Source: DASUSH01 sp050996575 (lineage in GTDB: Bacteria; Actinomycetota; Thermoleophilia; Solirubrobacterales; 70-9). From it: a stretch of DNA of 12,972 bases. Shown here piece after piece: positions 1 to 7,166 of the stretch. The stretch is taken from contig JBPCRS010000099.1 in assembly GCA_050996575.1 (NCBI GenBank), positions 1-12,972 on the forward strand, in the 5' to 3' direction. Positions within the stretch are counted from its first letter, which is position 1. Each line of letters begins with the position of its first letter. The position numbers were made by a program, and so were the translations under genes. Below the pieces are notes generated by a model that was not told the DNA's origin, ran no database searches, and saw only the letters and a list, made by a program, of their open reading frames with translations.

Positions 1-1718
1 GCCAGCGCGATCCCTACAACCCGGTCGACGCGATCTGCGGCGCGGCCCGCTACCTGCGCGCCGCCGGCGGCGAGACCGACCTGCGCCGGGCCATCTTCGC
101 CTACAACCACGCCGACTGGTACGTCGATGAGGTTCTGCTCTACGCGCAGCAGTACGGCAAGCTCCCCGACGACCTGATCGGCTCGATCACGGGTCTCACC
201 GAAGGCGCCCACTTCCCGGTTGCCGCCAAGGCCCGCTACGCCGACGACCTCTCCGAGCGCGAGGCGGCGAAGCGCGCAAAGGAGGGCGACGCCTCCTCGC
301 TTTACGAGTCTTCGCCGACCCGCACCGGGATCAACGTCTACGCAGAAGAGGGCGCCCCCGTGGTCGCGGTCAACGACGGCGTGATCAAGAAGCTCGGCAA
401 CTCGAAGGAGCTCGGCAACTACATCGTCCTCCAGGATGCCTACGGGAACCGCTTCACCTACTCCGACCTCGGCAGCGTCTCCGAGGCCCACCCGGTGCCG
501 AAGGAGCGCGACCTCAAGGCCGGCGACTTCGAGCTGATCTCACCCGGCGACGACCCCGAGCCAACCGGTCCGGCGAGCGCCGGCACGAAGCGGCGCGGCG
601 CCACCGACAGCGCCGGCGACGACGGCAAGCCGAAGCGCACGTCGACCGACGAGCCCACCCCCGTCGAGGAAACCGTCGCCAACACACAGGACACCCGCGA
701 GCGCCTGTTCGCGCTGCCCGAGCGTCCTCGTAACGTCGACGAGGCCGGGCTCTCGGGCCAGCTCGACGAGCTGCTCGAGGGCAAGATGCCCGCCTACGAA
801 TCGTTCAAGTCCTACTTCTCGGGCGTGCTCAAGTTCGACCGTGACTCGATGGATCTGGCGCCGCTTCGCGAGGGCTCGCAGGTCGTCGCCGGCACGGTCC
901 TGGGTGAGCTCGGCCCGCCCGACGAGGTCGCATCGCACCTGCACTTCCAGATTCGCCCGACCGGCCGCGGCGCGCCGAAGATCGACCCGAAGCCGATCCT
1001 CGACGGCTGGAAGCTGCTCGAGTCGACGGCGATCTACCGCGCCGCCGGCAAGGATCCGTTCGGCTTCTCCGGCGCCTCGGTCGGCCAGATCCTGCTGCTC
1101 TCCAAGGCCCAGCTCCAGCGCCGCGTGCTCTCCGATCCGCGGCTCGAGATCTACGCCTGTGGACGCGAGGACATCGAGACGGGCCAGATCGACCGCCGAA
1201 TCCTCGCGGCAATGGAGTACCTCGCCGAGTCCGGCCTCCGCCTAACGATTACCTCGCTCAAGTGCGGCCACTCGGTCTACACGACCTCGGGCAACGTCTC
1301 CGCTCACTCCTCGGGCAACGCGGTCGACATCGCCCAGGTGAACGGGATCCCGATCCTCGGCAACCAGGGCCGCGGCTCGATTACCGAGGCGACGATCCAG
1401 CAACTGCTCAAGCTGCAGGGCTCGATGGAGCCGGCGCAGATCATCTCGCTGATGGAGATGGGCGGACCGACCTTCGCGATGGGCGACCACGCCGACCACA
1501 TCCACCTCGGCTACCAGCCGCTCTACAGCGCCGACGAGGAAGACAAGCAGTTCGTCCGCCTACTCAAGCCCGAGCAGTGGGAGCGCCTGATCGGCCGGAT
1601 CGCCGAGATCGACAACCCCGAGATCCCGACCGGGCCCTCGAAGTACTCGCTGCCGGCCAAGGACGAGAAGTCCCAAAAGCGCGAGGGCCGCTCCTCCGAC
1701 GCCCACATCGGCGAGTAG
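1..1718 (+). CDS. Trimodular murein hydrolase: SLT-like tail, degenerate M23, M15/VanY-like domain (5' partial)
   Basis: The frame is open from base 3, so the gene enters from the left edge; an internal GTG at 360 is not the start. Of 571 visible residues, about 1-50 (PYNPVDAICGAARYLRAAG, then AYNHADWYVDEVL) resemble the C-terminal lobe of soluble lytic transglycosylases. Their catalytic Glu would lie outside the window. Residues about 105-160 and 275-325 match the two halves of an M23 (LytM) fold, ending in HLHFQIRP. The M23 metal ligands look lost: the HxGxD position reads RTGIN and the YAHLS position reads YSDLG. An Asp/Glu/Lys-rich insertion of about 110 residues splits the halves. The C-terminus carries SAHSSGNAVDI (H435, D442) and HADHIHLGY (H499, H501), the zinc motifs of M15/VanY-like carboxypeptidases, so that module is probably active. 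By family it acts on peptidoglycan outside the membrane. The whole gene could belong to an envelope or conjugation cluster to the left; that is a guess. Confidence 0.85.
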   Translation, partial: QRDPYNPVDAICGAARYLRAAGGETDLRRAIFAYNHADWYVDEVLLYAQQYGKLPDDLIGSITGLTEGAHFPVAAKARYADDLSEREAAKRAKEGDASSLYESSPTRTGINVYAEEGAPVVAVNDGVIKKLGNSKELGNYIVLQDAYGNRFTYSDLGSVSEAHPVPKERDLKAGDFELISPGDDPEPTGPASAGTKRRGATDSAGDDGKPKRTSTDEPTPVEETVANTQDTRERLFALPERPRNVDEAGLSGQLDELLEGKMPAYESFKSYFSGVLKFDRDSMDLAPLREGSQVVAGTVLGELGPPDEVASHLHFQIRPTGRGAPKIDPKPILDGWKLLESTAIYRAAGKDPFGFSGASVGQILLLSKAQLQRRVLSDPRLEIYACGREDIETGQIDRRILAAMEYLAESGLRLTITSLKCGHSVYTTSGNVSAHSSGNAVDIAQVNGIPILGNQGRGSITEATIQQLLKLQGSMEPAQIISLMEMGGPTFAMGDHADHIHLGYQPLYSADEEDKQFVRLLKPEQWERLIGRIAEIDNPEIPTGPSKYSLPAKDEKSQKREGRSSDAHIGE

Positions 1719-1769
1719 CGGCCACAAATAAGACCGCCGAATCCTCCGCTTCGCGTCCGGTTCGGCTCG

Positions 1770-1787
1770 ATCTCATCTGCATGAGAT
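1770..1787 (+). promoter_or_regulatory. Hairpin overlapping a start codon
   Basis: ATCTCAT (1770-1776) pairs perfectly with ATGAGAT (1781-1787) across the loop CTGC. Adjacent GGC (1764-1766) can pair with GCC (1788-1790) across a 3-nt bulge. The ATG at 1786 of the next gene lies in the 3' arm, and no good Shine-Dalgarno precedes it. The hairpin could limit initiation or be an operator. An 18-nt palindrome can also arise by chance. Confidence 0.35.
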
Positions 1788-2646
1788 GCCCCTCTTCCCC
1801 TTCGCGCAGTTCGAGCTACCGGGACGAGTCGGGATCGCTGACGGCCGCTACCTCGTTCGTAACGCGAAGGGCGATGACGACGATGTGATCGTCGTCTCCT
1901 CGGTCAATGCTCCGGCATCGGGGAGTCGGCGCCGGCGACGGCCGCGTGCTGCCGGCAGCGAGCCCGAGGCCAAGCAGCTGCCGGCCTCGCGGGTGACGGT
2001 CGTCCGCGCCAGGTCGTTCGTGGACGAGAACGGCGCCGAGGCCTGGCTCGCGGGCGTCCGCGAAGACAACGACGCCCGCGACGCGTTCAGCGCCGAGGCG
2101 CTGGCGTTGCTCAACCGCTCGCTCCACATCCACCGCGCGGCGACGATGGACCCGTACGTGAACGAGGTCTCGGCGCACACGCCGAGCGCCACCCGGGTCG
2201 GCTATGGCGACGGCGACCGTCTTGCCGCCGGCCAGTGGACGGAGGCCCTCGACGCGCCGCCGGACCCGGGCCGCCGCCGGCGACGGATCGCCGCGCTCTT
2301 GCCGCAGGAGCGCCTCGCCGCGGTCCTCGGCGGGCGCGACACCGTCGCCGCCTGCGAGACGCTCGTCCTGCGGGCGCGCCTCGACCACGACCACGACCGC
2401 CCGCGCGAAGCAGCGCTTCAGCTCGAGCCGGCGGTTCAGGCGATGCTGGCGGAAATCGCCCCCGGTGCTCGAGACGACCAGATGGAGGACATCACGGCGT
2501 TGCGGGAAGCCTCCGAGAGCCTCCTTCGCGCCCGCAAGCAGGCCCTCGCCGGCGACCTCAACGAGCAGGCCGCGACCGATGTCGCCGCGACCCTGGCCGT
2601 CTGCGAGCGCATCCTCCGCCGCCGGCGGATCATCACCCAGGGTTAA
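1786..2646 (+). CDS. Uncharacterised 286-residue protein
   Basis: I do not recognise a named family. The start is ATG 1786: the frame is closed by TAA at 1729-1731 and holds no other ATG, GTG or TTG before it. The N-terminus MPLFPFAQFELPGRVGIADG is a compact hydrophobic/Gly-Pro stretch. It is followed by an Arg-rich linker (about residues 46-60, SGSRRRRRPRAAGSEPE), a middle region with ARSFVDENGAEAWLAG, and an Arg/Ala/Glu-rich C-terminal half (about 155-286) predicted to be mostly helical. There is no signal peptide or membrane segment. It follows the murein hydrolase by 67 bp on the same strand, so the two may share a function or transcript. Codon use resembles the neighbours. The last 14 bases overlap the end of the convergent SnoaL-like gene. 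I am confident it is coding and have no basis for a function. Confidence 0.7.
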   Translation: MPLFPFAQFELPGRVGIADGRYLVRNAKGDDDDVIVVSSVNAPASGSRRRRRPRAAGSEPEAKQLPASRVTVVRARSFVDENGAEAWLAGVREDNDARDAFSAEALALLNRSLHIHRAATMDPYVNEVSAHTPSATRVGYGDGDRLAAGQWTEALDAPPDPGRRRRRIAALLPQERLAAVLGGRDTVAACETLVLRARLDHDHDRPREAALQLEPAVQAMLAEIAPGARDDQMEDITALREASESLLRARKQALAGDLNEQAATDVAATLAVCERILRRRRIITQG

Positions 2647-3043
2647 ACCCGCCGGCGGCTTCGATCGCTTCCGGCAGCGTCGCGTAGAACTCAATCCTGC
2701 TGAGCTTCTCATCGGTCAGCGCGCAGAGCGCGACGGCGCGCTGGATCGCCTCGATCCCGGAGCTTCGGCCGCGGGCGACGAGGTCGAACTCGACCGCGAC
2801 CCGATCCCCGCGCGCCGTCGCGACGACCTCGATCGGCTTCGGCGCGACCCGGTCCATCACCTCGTAGAAGGTGTCGAACCAGCGCCGGACGCCGTCGTGG
2901 CCGCGGTAGGTGCCGGACTCGGCCGCGATCTGCCCCGGCGTCGTCATCTCGAACTCCGGGTGGACGTAGGCGAGCATCTCCTCGGCGCCCTCGGCGCTCG
3001 CTTCGAAGGCGCTGCGGACTATGTCTACGCCGCTTTCCGCCAT
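2633..3043 (-). CDS. SnoaL-like / NTF2-fold protein
   Basis: This 136-residue protein has the length and pattern of the SnoaL-like (NTF2-like) superfamily. An N-terminal helix (SGVDIVRSAFEAS) is followed by the segment around HPEFEMTTPGQIAAESGTYRGHDGVRRWF, typical of the cone-shaped cavity fold. Strands such as PIEVVATARGDRVAVEFDLV and ALTDEKLSRIEFYAT complete the pattern. Members range from ketosteroid-isomerase-like enzymes to catalytically unassigned ligand binders; the sequence does not choose among them. The start is ATG at 3043, with only a weak purine-rich leader. It lies 50 bp after the acylase stop on the same strand, separated by a long hairpin, so co-transcription is uncertain. Its stop falls inside the end of the convergent upstream gene (14-bp overlap). 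Alternative: any small NTF2-fold stress or polyketide-associated protein. Confidence 0.8.
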   Translation of the reverse strand: MAESGVDIVRSAFEASAEGAEEMLAYVHPEFEMTTPGQIAAESGTYRGHDGVRRWFDTFYEVMDRVAPKPIEVVATARGDRVAVEFDLVARGRSSGIEAIQRAVALCALTDEKLSRIEFYATLPEAIEAAGGFNPG

Positions 3044-3051
3044 CGCCCTAA

Positions 3052-3091
3052 CCTAAAGGAGTCAAAAGGGCGAGCCCTTCGACCCTTTAGG
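3052..3091 (-). terminator. Long imperfect hairpin between acylase and SnoaL-like genes
   Basis: CCTAAAGG (3052-3059) pairs with CCTTTAGG (3084-3091), GTC (3061-3063) with GAC (3081-3083), and AAGGG (3066-3070) with CCCTT (3075-3079) around the loop CGAG. Only a one-base bulge and a small internal loop interrupt the stem. On the minus strand it begins just after the acylase stop (3094-3096) and ends 8 bases before the SnoaL-like ATG. It lacks a U-tract, so it may be a weak terminator, an mRNA-stability structure, or a leader hairpin controlling the second gene. Confidence 0.5.
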
Positions 3092-3093
3092 GT

Positions 3094-5604
3094 TTAGCGG
3101 CCGATGCGCAGGCGCTCGACCGGTTCGACCGGCTCGGCCTTGCGGACCTCGCGCGGGCAGAACGGTGGGTCGACCCACTCCTTCTCGGAGAACATCCGGG
3201 TCTGGTCGGCGTAGTAGGGCGAGTTCGGATTGGTCGAAAGTGAGTAGGTGAGGATTGAGCGGTCGTCGGGGCAGCCGTCGGTGAAGCTCGTAACCATGAC
3301 GATGCTCGAACCGTGCTGGACCTCGCGGAAGCCGCTGCCGTTCCAGGGCGCCGAAATCGCGTTGAAGACGCCGATCGGGTCGCCGGGGCCGCCGTGGATC
3401 GGGATCTTCTCGCCGTTTCGCACGGTGAACTGGTAATCGCGGAGCACCGCGTCGAGCGGGATATTGGCGCTGCGCAGGTCGTCGACGGCGTCGGCGAGAG
3501 CACTCTGCACTGCGGCGCTCGAGGTGTTCAGTCCGTTCGGCGTGTTGACCGCATCGCTAGCGTCGAACGGGGTCGAGTACGGGCTAACCGGCGGGCCGCC
3601 GACCGGTGCCGGCGAGCCGAGCGCGCGCGAGGCGAAGCGACGGAAGAGGATCGAGCCCTTGGAATCGAGGTCATCGCGGCCGTCCCAGGCCTTCAGCACG
3701 GGGCAGGCCTCGCTGACGTTTACCGGGCCCGAGGCCCCGGTCAGGTTCGGGTTCGCCTCACACATCGCGACCAGCTGGTCCTGCCAGAGCTCGCCTGCGT
3801 ACTGGCGGTTGTTGAAGACGATGTCCTGAAGCTGCCGGCGGGTGAAGCCCTTGCCCTCGTACTCGTCGGTGCCGTCGATCCGCTGCTGGACCATCAACAG
3901 GCCGAGCCGGGTCCGCAGCGAGCGCTCGACCCGCTCGTCGCCGATGATCCGGGCGAAGCCCTCGAGCGGCTGCTCGGGGTTCGAGAGCCAGTAGCTGTCG
4001 TTCGAGTTGGTGACGTAGTCGTCGCGGAAGAGATGCGGCTCGTTCGAAGGGCCGAAGGTGCCCGGGACGACCGCGTCGGGATCGTTATCCCAGTTGCAGG
4101 CCGAGCGCGAGCCGTCGAGCACGGGCAGGCCGAGCGCCGCGTTAGTCGCCACCCCGAGCGCCGTGTTGCAGGAGGCGGTCTTCGAGTTCGGCACCGCCGG
4201 GATCGCGCCGATGTCGGCGTAGAGCGCCTTGCCCTTCGAGTCCGAGGCGATCGTGTTGACCCACGGAATTCCCTGGTACTTCTTCAAGATCGAAAGCAGC
4301 TGCTTCGTCGACTGCGCCTGGTCGGTCTTGAAGAAGTGGTTCAGGTAGCGCAGGTTCTCATCGTTGACGTCGCCCATCGCATATGCCGTGTTCGGCGTCC
4401 ACGGGAAAAGCGGCAAGCCGAGAATCGAGTCAAAGACGGGCCCGTAGATCGTGTTGTAGAGCGTCCTCGTCTGGTTTTCGATCGTGCCGTCGGCGCCTTT
4501 GACGTCGACCGTGACCGTGTCGCTCGTCATCTGCTTCGGCTGGCCGTCGACGAGGTAGGTGGTCGGTGATCCGGGCACGAGGCGAAGCTCAAACGGGGTG
4601 AAGCGGAAGGCGGTCGAGACGGTGTGCGACCAGGCGAGCTTCTGGGTGTGGCCGATCAGGACCGCCGGTACGCCGAACAGGCTCGCGCCGGAGACGTTGA
4701 ACTTGCCGGGGATGCGGACGTGCGCCTGATAGAAGCGCTCGGTGCCGAACCAGGGGAAATGCGGGTTGCCGAGGACCATGCCACGACCGTTCTGGGTCGC
4801 CTCGCTTCCGAGCCCGTAAGCGTTCGAGCCGAGCGTGTTCTCGTCGATCTCTCGATCCAGCTCGCCAAGCATCTCCTCCTCGGATGGGCTGACGGAGGCC
4901 GCATCGTCCTCGTCCGAGCGGGCGATCGCCGGCGTCGGCGGCGTGGCGCCGGCGATCCCATCAACGGCGACTGTCTGGCTCGCGAGCAGGCCGAGCTGGT
5001 AGAAGCGCCGGTAGGCGTCCAGCTCGGTGATCGGCTGCACCCACTCCGCGCCTTTGCAGGCCGGGTCGGTGATGTTCTCGACCCCGGTCTCCTTCAGATA
5101 GGCGTTGTAGCCCGCGACGTACCCGCGGACGACCTTGAGCACCACTGGGAGCGGGCCGACCGGAGGCGGGCGATCCATCAACTCCTCGACCTTGCCGGTA
5201 TCGATGATCCGCTGGTAGAAGAAGTCGGAGTCGAGGTTGTTGATCGTCGCCCCGTTTCCGCGCGAGGCATACGACTTCTCGGGGCCGAAGAAGCGGGCGC
5301 GGTCGGCGCGGACGGTGACGTAGTCGTCCGCCATCTCGCAGATGTTGTCTTCGGCGAAGACGTGGCCATATCCGTAGCCGACGCCGCGGAAGTTCTTCGA
5401 GGTGATGTTCGGGATTCCGCCGGTGGTGCGCTTGATCGTCACCTTGCCGGGCTTGGCAACGGCGCCGGCAGGTGCGAATGCGGCGCCGAGCGCGCAGAAG
5501 GCGATCGCGGCAGCCACGCCACCGCTCCGAATCCTGCCCTGGGACCCAAACCTCATCGTGTCGGCGAGGTTATCGCCGCGGTCCCCGCTCGTGCGCCGGT
5601 CCAT
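3094..5604 (-). CDS. Secreted penicillin acylase family (Ntn-hydrolase, S45) protein
   Basis: Family S45 enzymes hydrolyse amide bonds of penicillins, N-acyl-homoserine lactones or lipopeptides. They are exported and self-cleave into alpha and beta chains. Numbering from the furthest-upstream in-frame start (GTG 5628, 844 residues), the signal sequence is about 25-58 (GGVAAAIAFCALGAA, then GAVAKPGK), the alpha region about 60-267, and the predicted cleavage and nucleophile Ser268 lie in LGSNAYGLGS. Then come LGNPHFPW (287-293), VLIGHTQKLAWSHT (oxyanion region), a SKGKALYADIGAIPAVP segment and NSNDSYWLSNP, all typical of the family. The GSNA context resembles AHL and aculeacin-type acylases more than penicillin G acylase; the substrate is inference. 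ATG 5604 is preferred because a TAGTAT -10-like box lies 8 bases upstream. ATG 5556 gives a classical short signal peptide and is a fair alternative; GTG 5628 is unlikely. Confidence 0.88.
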   Translation of the reverse strand: MDRRTSGDRGDNLADTMRFGSQGRIRSGGVAAAIAFCALGAAFAPAGAVAKPGKVTIKRTTGGIPNITSKNFRGVGYGYGHVFAEDNICEMADDYVTVRADRARFFGPEKSYASRGNGATINNLDSDFFYQRIIDTGKVEELMDRPPPVGPLPVVLKVVRGYVAGYNAYLKETGVENITDPACKGAEWVQPITELDAYRRFYQLGLLASQTVAVDGIAGATPPTPAIARSDEDDAASVSPSEEEMLGELDREIDENTLGSNAYGLGSEATQNGRGMVLGNPHFPWFGTERFYQAHVRIPGKFNVSGASLFGVPAVLIGHTQKLAWSHTVSTAFRFTPFELRLVPGSPTTYLVDGQPKQMTSDTVTVDVKGADGTIENQTRTLYNTIYGPVFDSILGLPLFPWTPNTAYAMGDVNDENLRYLNHFFKTDQAQSTKQLLSILKKYQGIPWVNTIASDSKGKALYADIGAIPAVPNSKTASCNTALGVATNAALGLPVLDGSRSACNWDNDPDAVVPGTFGPSNEPHLFRDDYVTNSNDSYWLSNPEQPLEGFARIIGDERVERSLRTRLGLLMVQQRIDGTDEYEGKGFTRRQLQDIVFNNRQYAGELWQDQLVAMCEANPNLTGASGPVNVSEACPVLKAWDGRDDLDSKGSILFRRFASRALGSPAPVGGPPVSPYSTPFDASDAVNTPNGLNTSSAAVQSALADAVDDLRSANIPLDAVLRDYQFTVRNGEKIPIHGGPGDPIGVFNAISAPWNGSGFREVQHGSSIVMVTSFTDGCPDDRSILTYSLSTNPNSPYYADQTRMFSEKEWVDPPFCPREVRKAEPVEPVERLRIGR

Positions 5605-5612
5605 GCGCGGGG

Positions 5613-5644
5613 ATACTACGTAGGGCACTAACGGGTGGTACTCT
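5613..5644. promoter_or_regulatory. Overlapping divergent promoters and palindrome between acylase and vapB genes
   Basis: On the plus strand TACTCT (5639-5644) fits a TANNNT -10 box 7 bases before the vapB-like ATG (5652). On the minus strand TAGTAT (5618-5613) fits one 8 bases before ATG 5604. Both imply leaderless or near-leaderless mRNAs. Each -10 overlaps the place where the opposite -35 would fall. The palindrome CTACGTAG (5616-5623) lies inside, and is a candidate operator for the VapB-like ribbon-helix-helix protein. The -35 boxes are poor, so the call rests on -10 elements and spacing. Confidence 0.4.
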
Positions 5645-5651
5645 CTTTGCG

Positions 5652-5879
5652 ATGAAGAAGACGAGCCTCTACCTCGATCCCGAGCTGGACCGGGCGATCG
5701 CCCGTCGCGCGGAGGAAGCTGGCATTTCGAAGGCTGAGTTCATCCGCCGCTCGCTCGGCCAGGCAACGCACGCGAAGCCCCGCGCGGCGCCCCGGGGGCG
5801 AGGAACTTTCCGCGGGCCGGCTGACCTCGCTGAGAACCTCGATCGCCATCTTGACGAGCTCGGTTTCGGCGGACCGTGA
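5652..5879 (+). CDS. vapB: VapB-like ribbon-helix-helix antitoxin
   Basis: This 75-residue protein begins MKKTSLYLDPELDRAIARRA and continues with EEAGISKAEFIRRSL. That is the strand-helix-helix pattern of CopG/RHH DNA-binding domains (residues about 3-35). The C-terminal tail GTFRGPADLAENLDRHLDEL is the usual toxin-binding region of VapB antitoxins. By family it neutralises the adjacent PIN toxin and, as a complex with it, represses its own promoter. ATG 5652 is chosen because it opens exactly at the RHH domain; an open frame extends far upstream but is antisense to the acylase signal-peptide region. The stop overlaps the toxin start by 4 bases (GTGA), so translation is probably coupled. No Shine-Dalgarno precedes it, consistent with a leaderless start. 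Confidence 0.88.
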   Translation: MKKTSLYLDPELDRAIARRAEEAGISKAEFIRRSLGQATHAKPRAAPRGRGTFRGPADLAENLDRHLDELGFGGP

Positions 5880-6292
5880 TTGTCCTCGACGCTTCAATCG
5901 TCGTCGCCTACTTCAACGCCACGGAGCGCCAGCACGGGACGGTCGCCGGCTGGCTCGAGGCCGTCGAAGATGAGCTCGTGATGACACCGATGGTGCTGGC
6001 AGAGCTCGATTACGTCCTCGCTCGCCGTGCTGGCACGATGGCGATCGATGCGCTCTGGGCAGACCTCGAGGACGAGGTGTACTCGGTCCGCTGGTGGACG
6101 GGCGCGCTCGCCGAGACGATCGAAGCGGCCCGGACAGCAGAGATCCGCGTCGGCCTTGCCGATGCCTCCCTCGTCGCACTAGCCGGCCATCTGGGCACGC
6201 GACGCATCGCGACTCTCGACGAGGCGCATTTCCGCCGGCTGAGCTTTCCTCACGACGGGAAGCCTTTCGTGCTGCTGCCGGCGGATCGATAG
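5876..6292 (+). CDS. vapC: VapC-like PIN-domain ribonuclease toxin
   Basis: This 138-residue protein has the full acidic set of PIN nucleases: D5 (VLDAS), E43 (LAELD), D96 (GLADASLVALA) and D115 (TLDEAHF). Length and layout match VapC toxins. Known members are magnesium-dependent RNases that cut tRNA or rRNA; the target here cannot be read from the sequence. It starts at GTG 5876, overlapping the antitoxin stop by 4 bases, the classic vapBC arrangement. The intact active site suggests a functional module. The gene ends 10 bases from the end of the convergent sirtuin gene with no obvious terminator between them. Confidence 0.92.
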   Translation: MIVLDASIVVAYFNATERQHGTVAGWLEAVEDELVMTPMVLAELDYVLARRAGTMAIDALWADLEDEVYSVRWWTGALAETIEAARTAEIRVGLADASLVALAGHLGTRRIATLDEAHFRRLSFPHDGKPFVLLPADR

Positions 6293-6302
6293 TCGAAGGC
6301 CC

Positions 6303-7166
6303 TTAGAGTGCGGCGAGGACGGCGCTGAGCTCCTCGACGACGTCGCCGTGCATGCGGACGTCGGCCTCGCCGTCATAAGGGGTTGGGCCCTTGGTGAGTA
6401 CGACGAGCTTGCCGCCGGCCGAGAGCGTCAGCTCTGGCAGGCCGGCGACCGGGTAGACCTCGAGCGAGGAGCCGACGCACAGCATCAGTTCGGCCCCGGC
6501 GGCGAGCTCTCGCGCATCGGTCATCGCCGCCTCGGGCAGCATCTCGCCGAAGAGGACGACGTCGGGCTTGACCTTGCCCATGCAGCCCGAGCACGAGGCG
6601 ACGCCGTCCTCGTCGAAAAGCGCCTCGACCTGCTCGAGCGGCCAGGAGGCGCCGCAGGTGAGACAGCTCGAGCTGCCGATCGAGCCGTGCACCTCGATCA
6701 CGCGCTCGGACCCGGCACGATGGTGGAGCCGATCGACGTTCTGGGTGATCACGGCCTCGACCAGCCCGCGCCGCTCGAGCTCGGCGAGCGCGTCGTGGGC
6801 GCGGTTCGGCTGCTTCTCACCGAGCATCTCGAACCGTGGCCGGTCGAACTCCCAGAACCGCTTCGTGTCGCGGTGGAACGCTTCGATCGTCGCCACCTCG
6901 AACGGATCGATGTTCTCCCAGATCCCCGTCCCGGGACTCCTGAAATCCGGAATCCCGCTCGGCACCGAGATGCCGGCGCCGGTCAGGACGACTGTCGACC
7001 GACTCTTTATCAAGAGCGAGGCGAGCTCATCGACCTCCCGTGAGGAGGGGGCCGGTTCCCCGGCGAACGAGACTCCCGTCCTTTTTGCCGCAGGCAAAAT
7101 GGTCTCGGGCGCCGGAGAATCGGCCCCCTCCCCCACCGAGCCGCCCGGAGCTACTTGCCCTTCCAC
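6303..7166 (-). CDS. Sir2-family NAD-dependent protein deacylase
   Basis: Sirtuins remove acyl groups from lysines using NAD. All core motifs are present in the 287-residue reading: GAGIS (63-67), GIPDFRS (71-77), TQNVDRLHHRAG (141-152), catalytic H160 in VHGS, zinc cysteines C168/C171 and C192/C195, VLFGE, and GSSLEVYP (232-239). The region after DPFE reads RFWEFDRPRFEM, without an obvious Tyr-x-x-Arg succinyl pocket, so deacetylation is likelier than desuccinylation. The homologous part starts near residue 41 (SSREVDELASLL). Residues about 10-43 are encoded by a long palindrome (7040-7136). Start choice is hard: GTG 7166 overlaps the upstream beta-oxidation gene by 16 bases, GTG 7136 avoids the overlap, and TTG codons lie downstream. 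No start without part of the palindrome keeps the full domain. The overlap or tight spacing suggests one transcript with the fusion enzyme. Confidence 0.9.
   Translation of the reverse strand: MEGQVAPGGSVGEGADSPAPETILPAAKRTGVSFAGEPAPSSREVDELASLLIKSRSTVVLTGAGISVPSGIPDFRSPGTGIWENIDPFEVATIEAFHRDTKRFWEFDRPRFEMLGEKQPNRAHDALAELERRGLVEAVITQNVDRLHHRAGSERVIEVHGSIGSSSCLTCGASWPLEQVEALFDEDGVASCSGCMGKVKPDVVLFGEMLPEAAMTDARELAAGAELMLCVGSSLEVYPVAGLPELTLSAGGKLVVLTKGPTPYDGEADVRMHGDVVEELSAVLAAL
7040..7136. repeat. Long imperfect palindrome A inside the sirtuin 5' coding region
   Basis: The arm 7044-7073 pairs with 7102-7131 at about 26 of 30 positions, including perfect GGAGGGGGCCG/CGGCCCCCTCC and CGAGAC/GTCTCG blocks. 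The flanks GTG/CAC at the outer ends also match. The centre holds a perfect TTTTGCC-GCA-GGCAAAA hairpin (7083-7099). Such a structured 97-bp unit is more like a dispersed palindromic element than an ordinary protein N-terminus. The sirtuin frame reads straight through it. Confidence 0.65.

Noticed and set aside
1816..2712. 298-codon minus-strand open frame opposite the unknown 286-residue protein
   Set aside because: Arg/Gly/Ala-rich without recognisable features, and it runs into the SnoaL-like gene. The plus-strand frame is preferred on composition and context, though not with certainty.
3313..5631. Long plus-strand open frames (418 and 335 codons) opposite the acylase
   Set aside because: Arg/Val/Asp-rich low-complexity translations with no motifs. 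They mirror the acylase codons, as expected for antisense frames in GC-rich DNA.
5876..6292. VapBC as a marker of a mobile island
   Set aside because: No integrase, transposase, att repeat or composition shift is visible nearby, so transfer is not supported.
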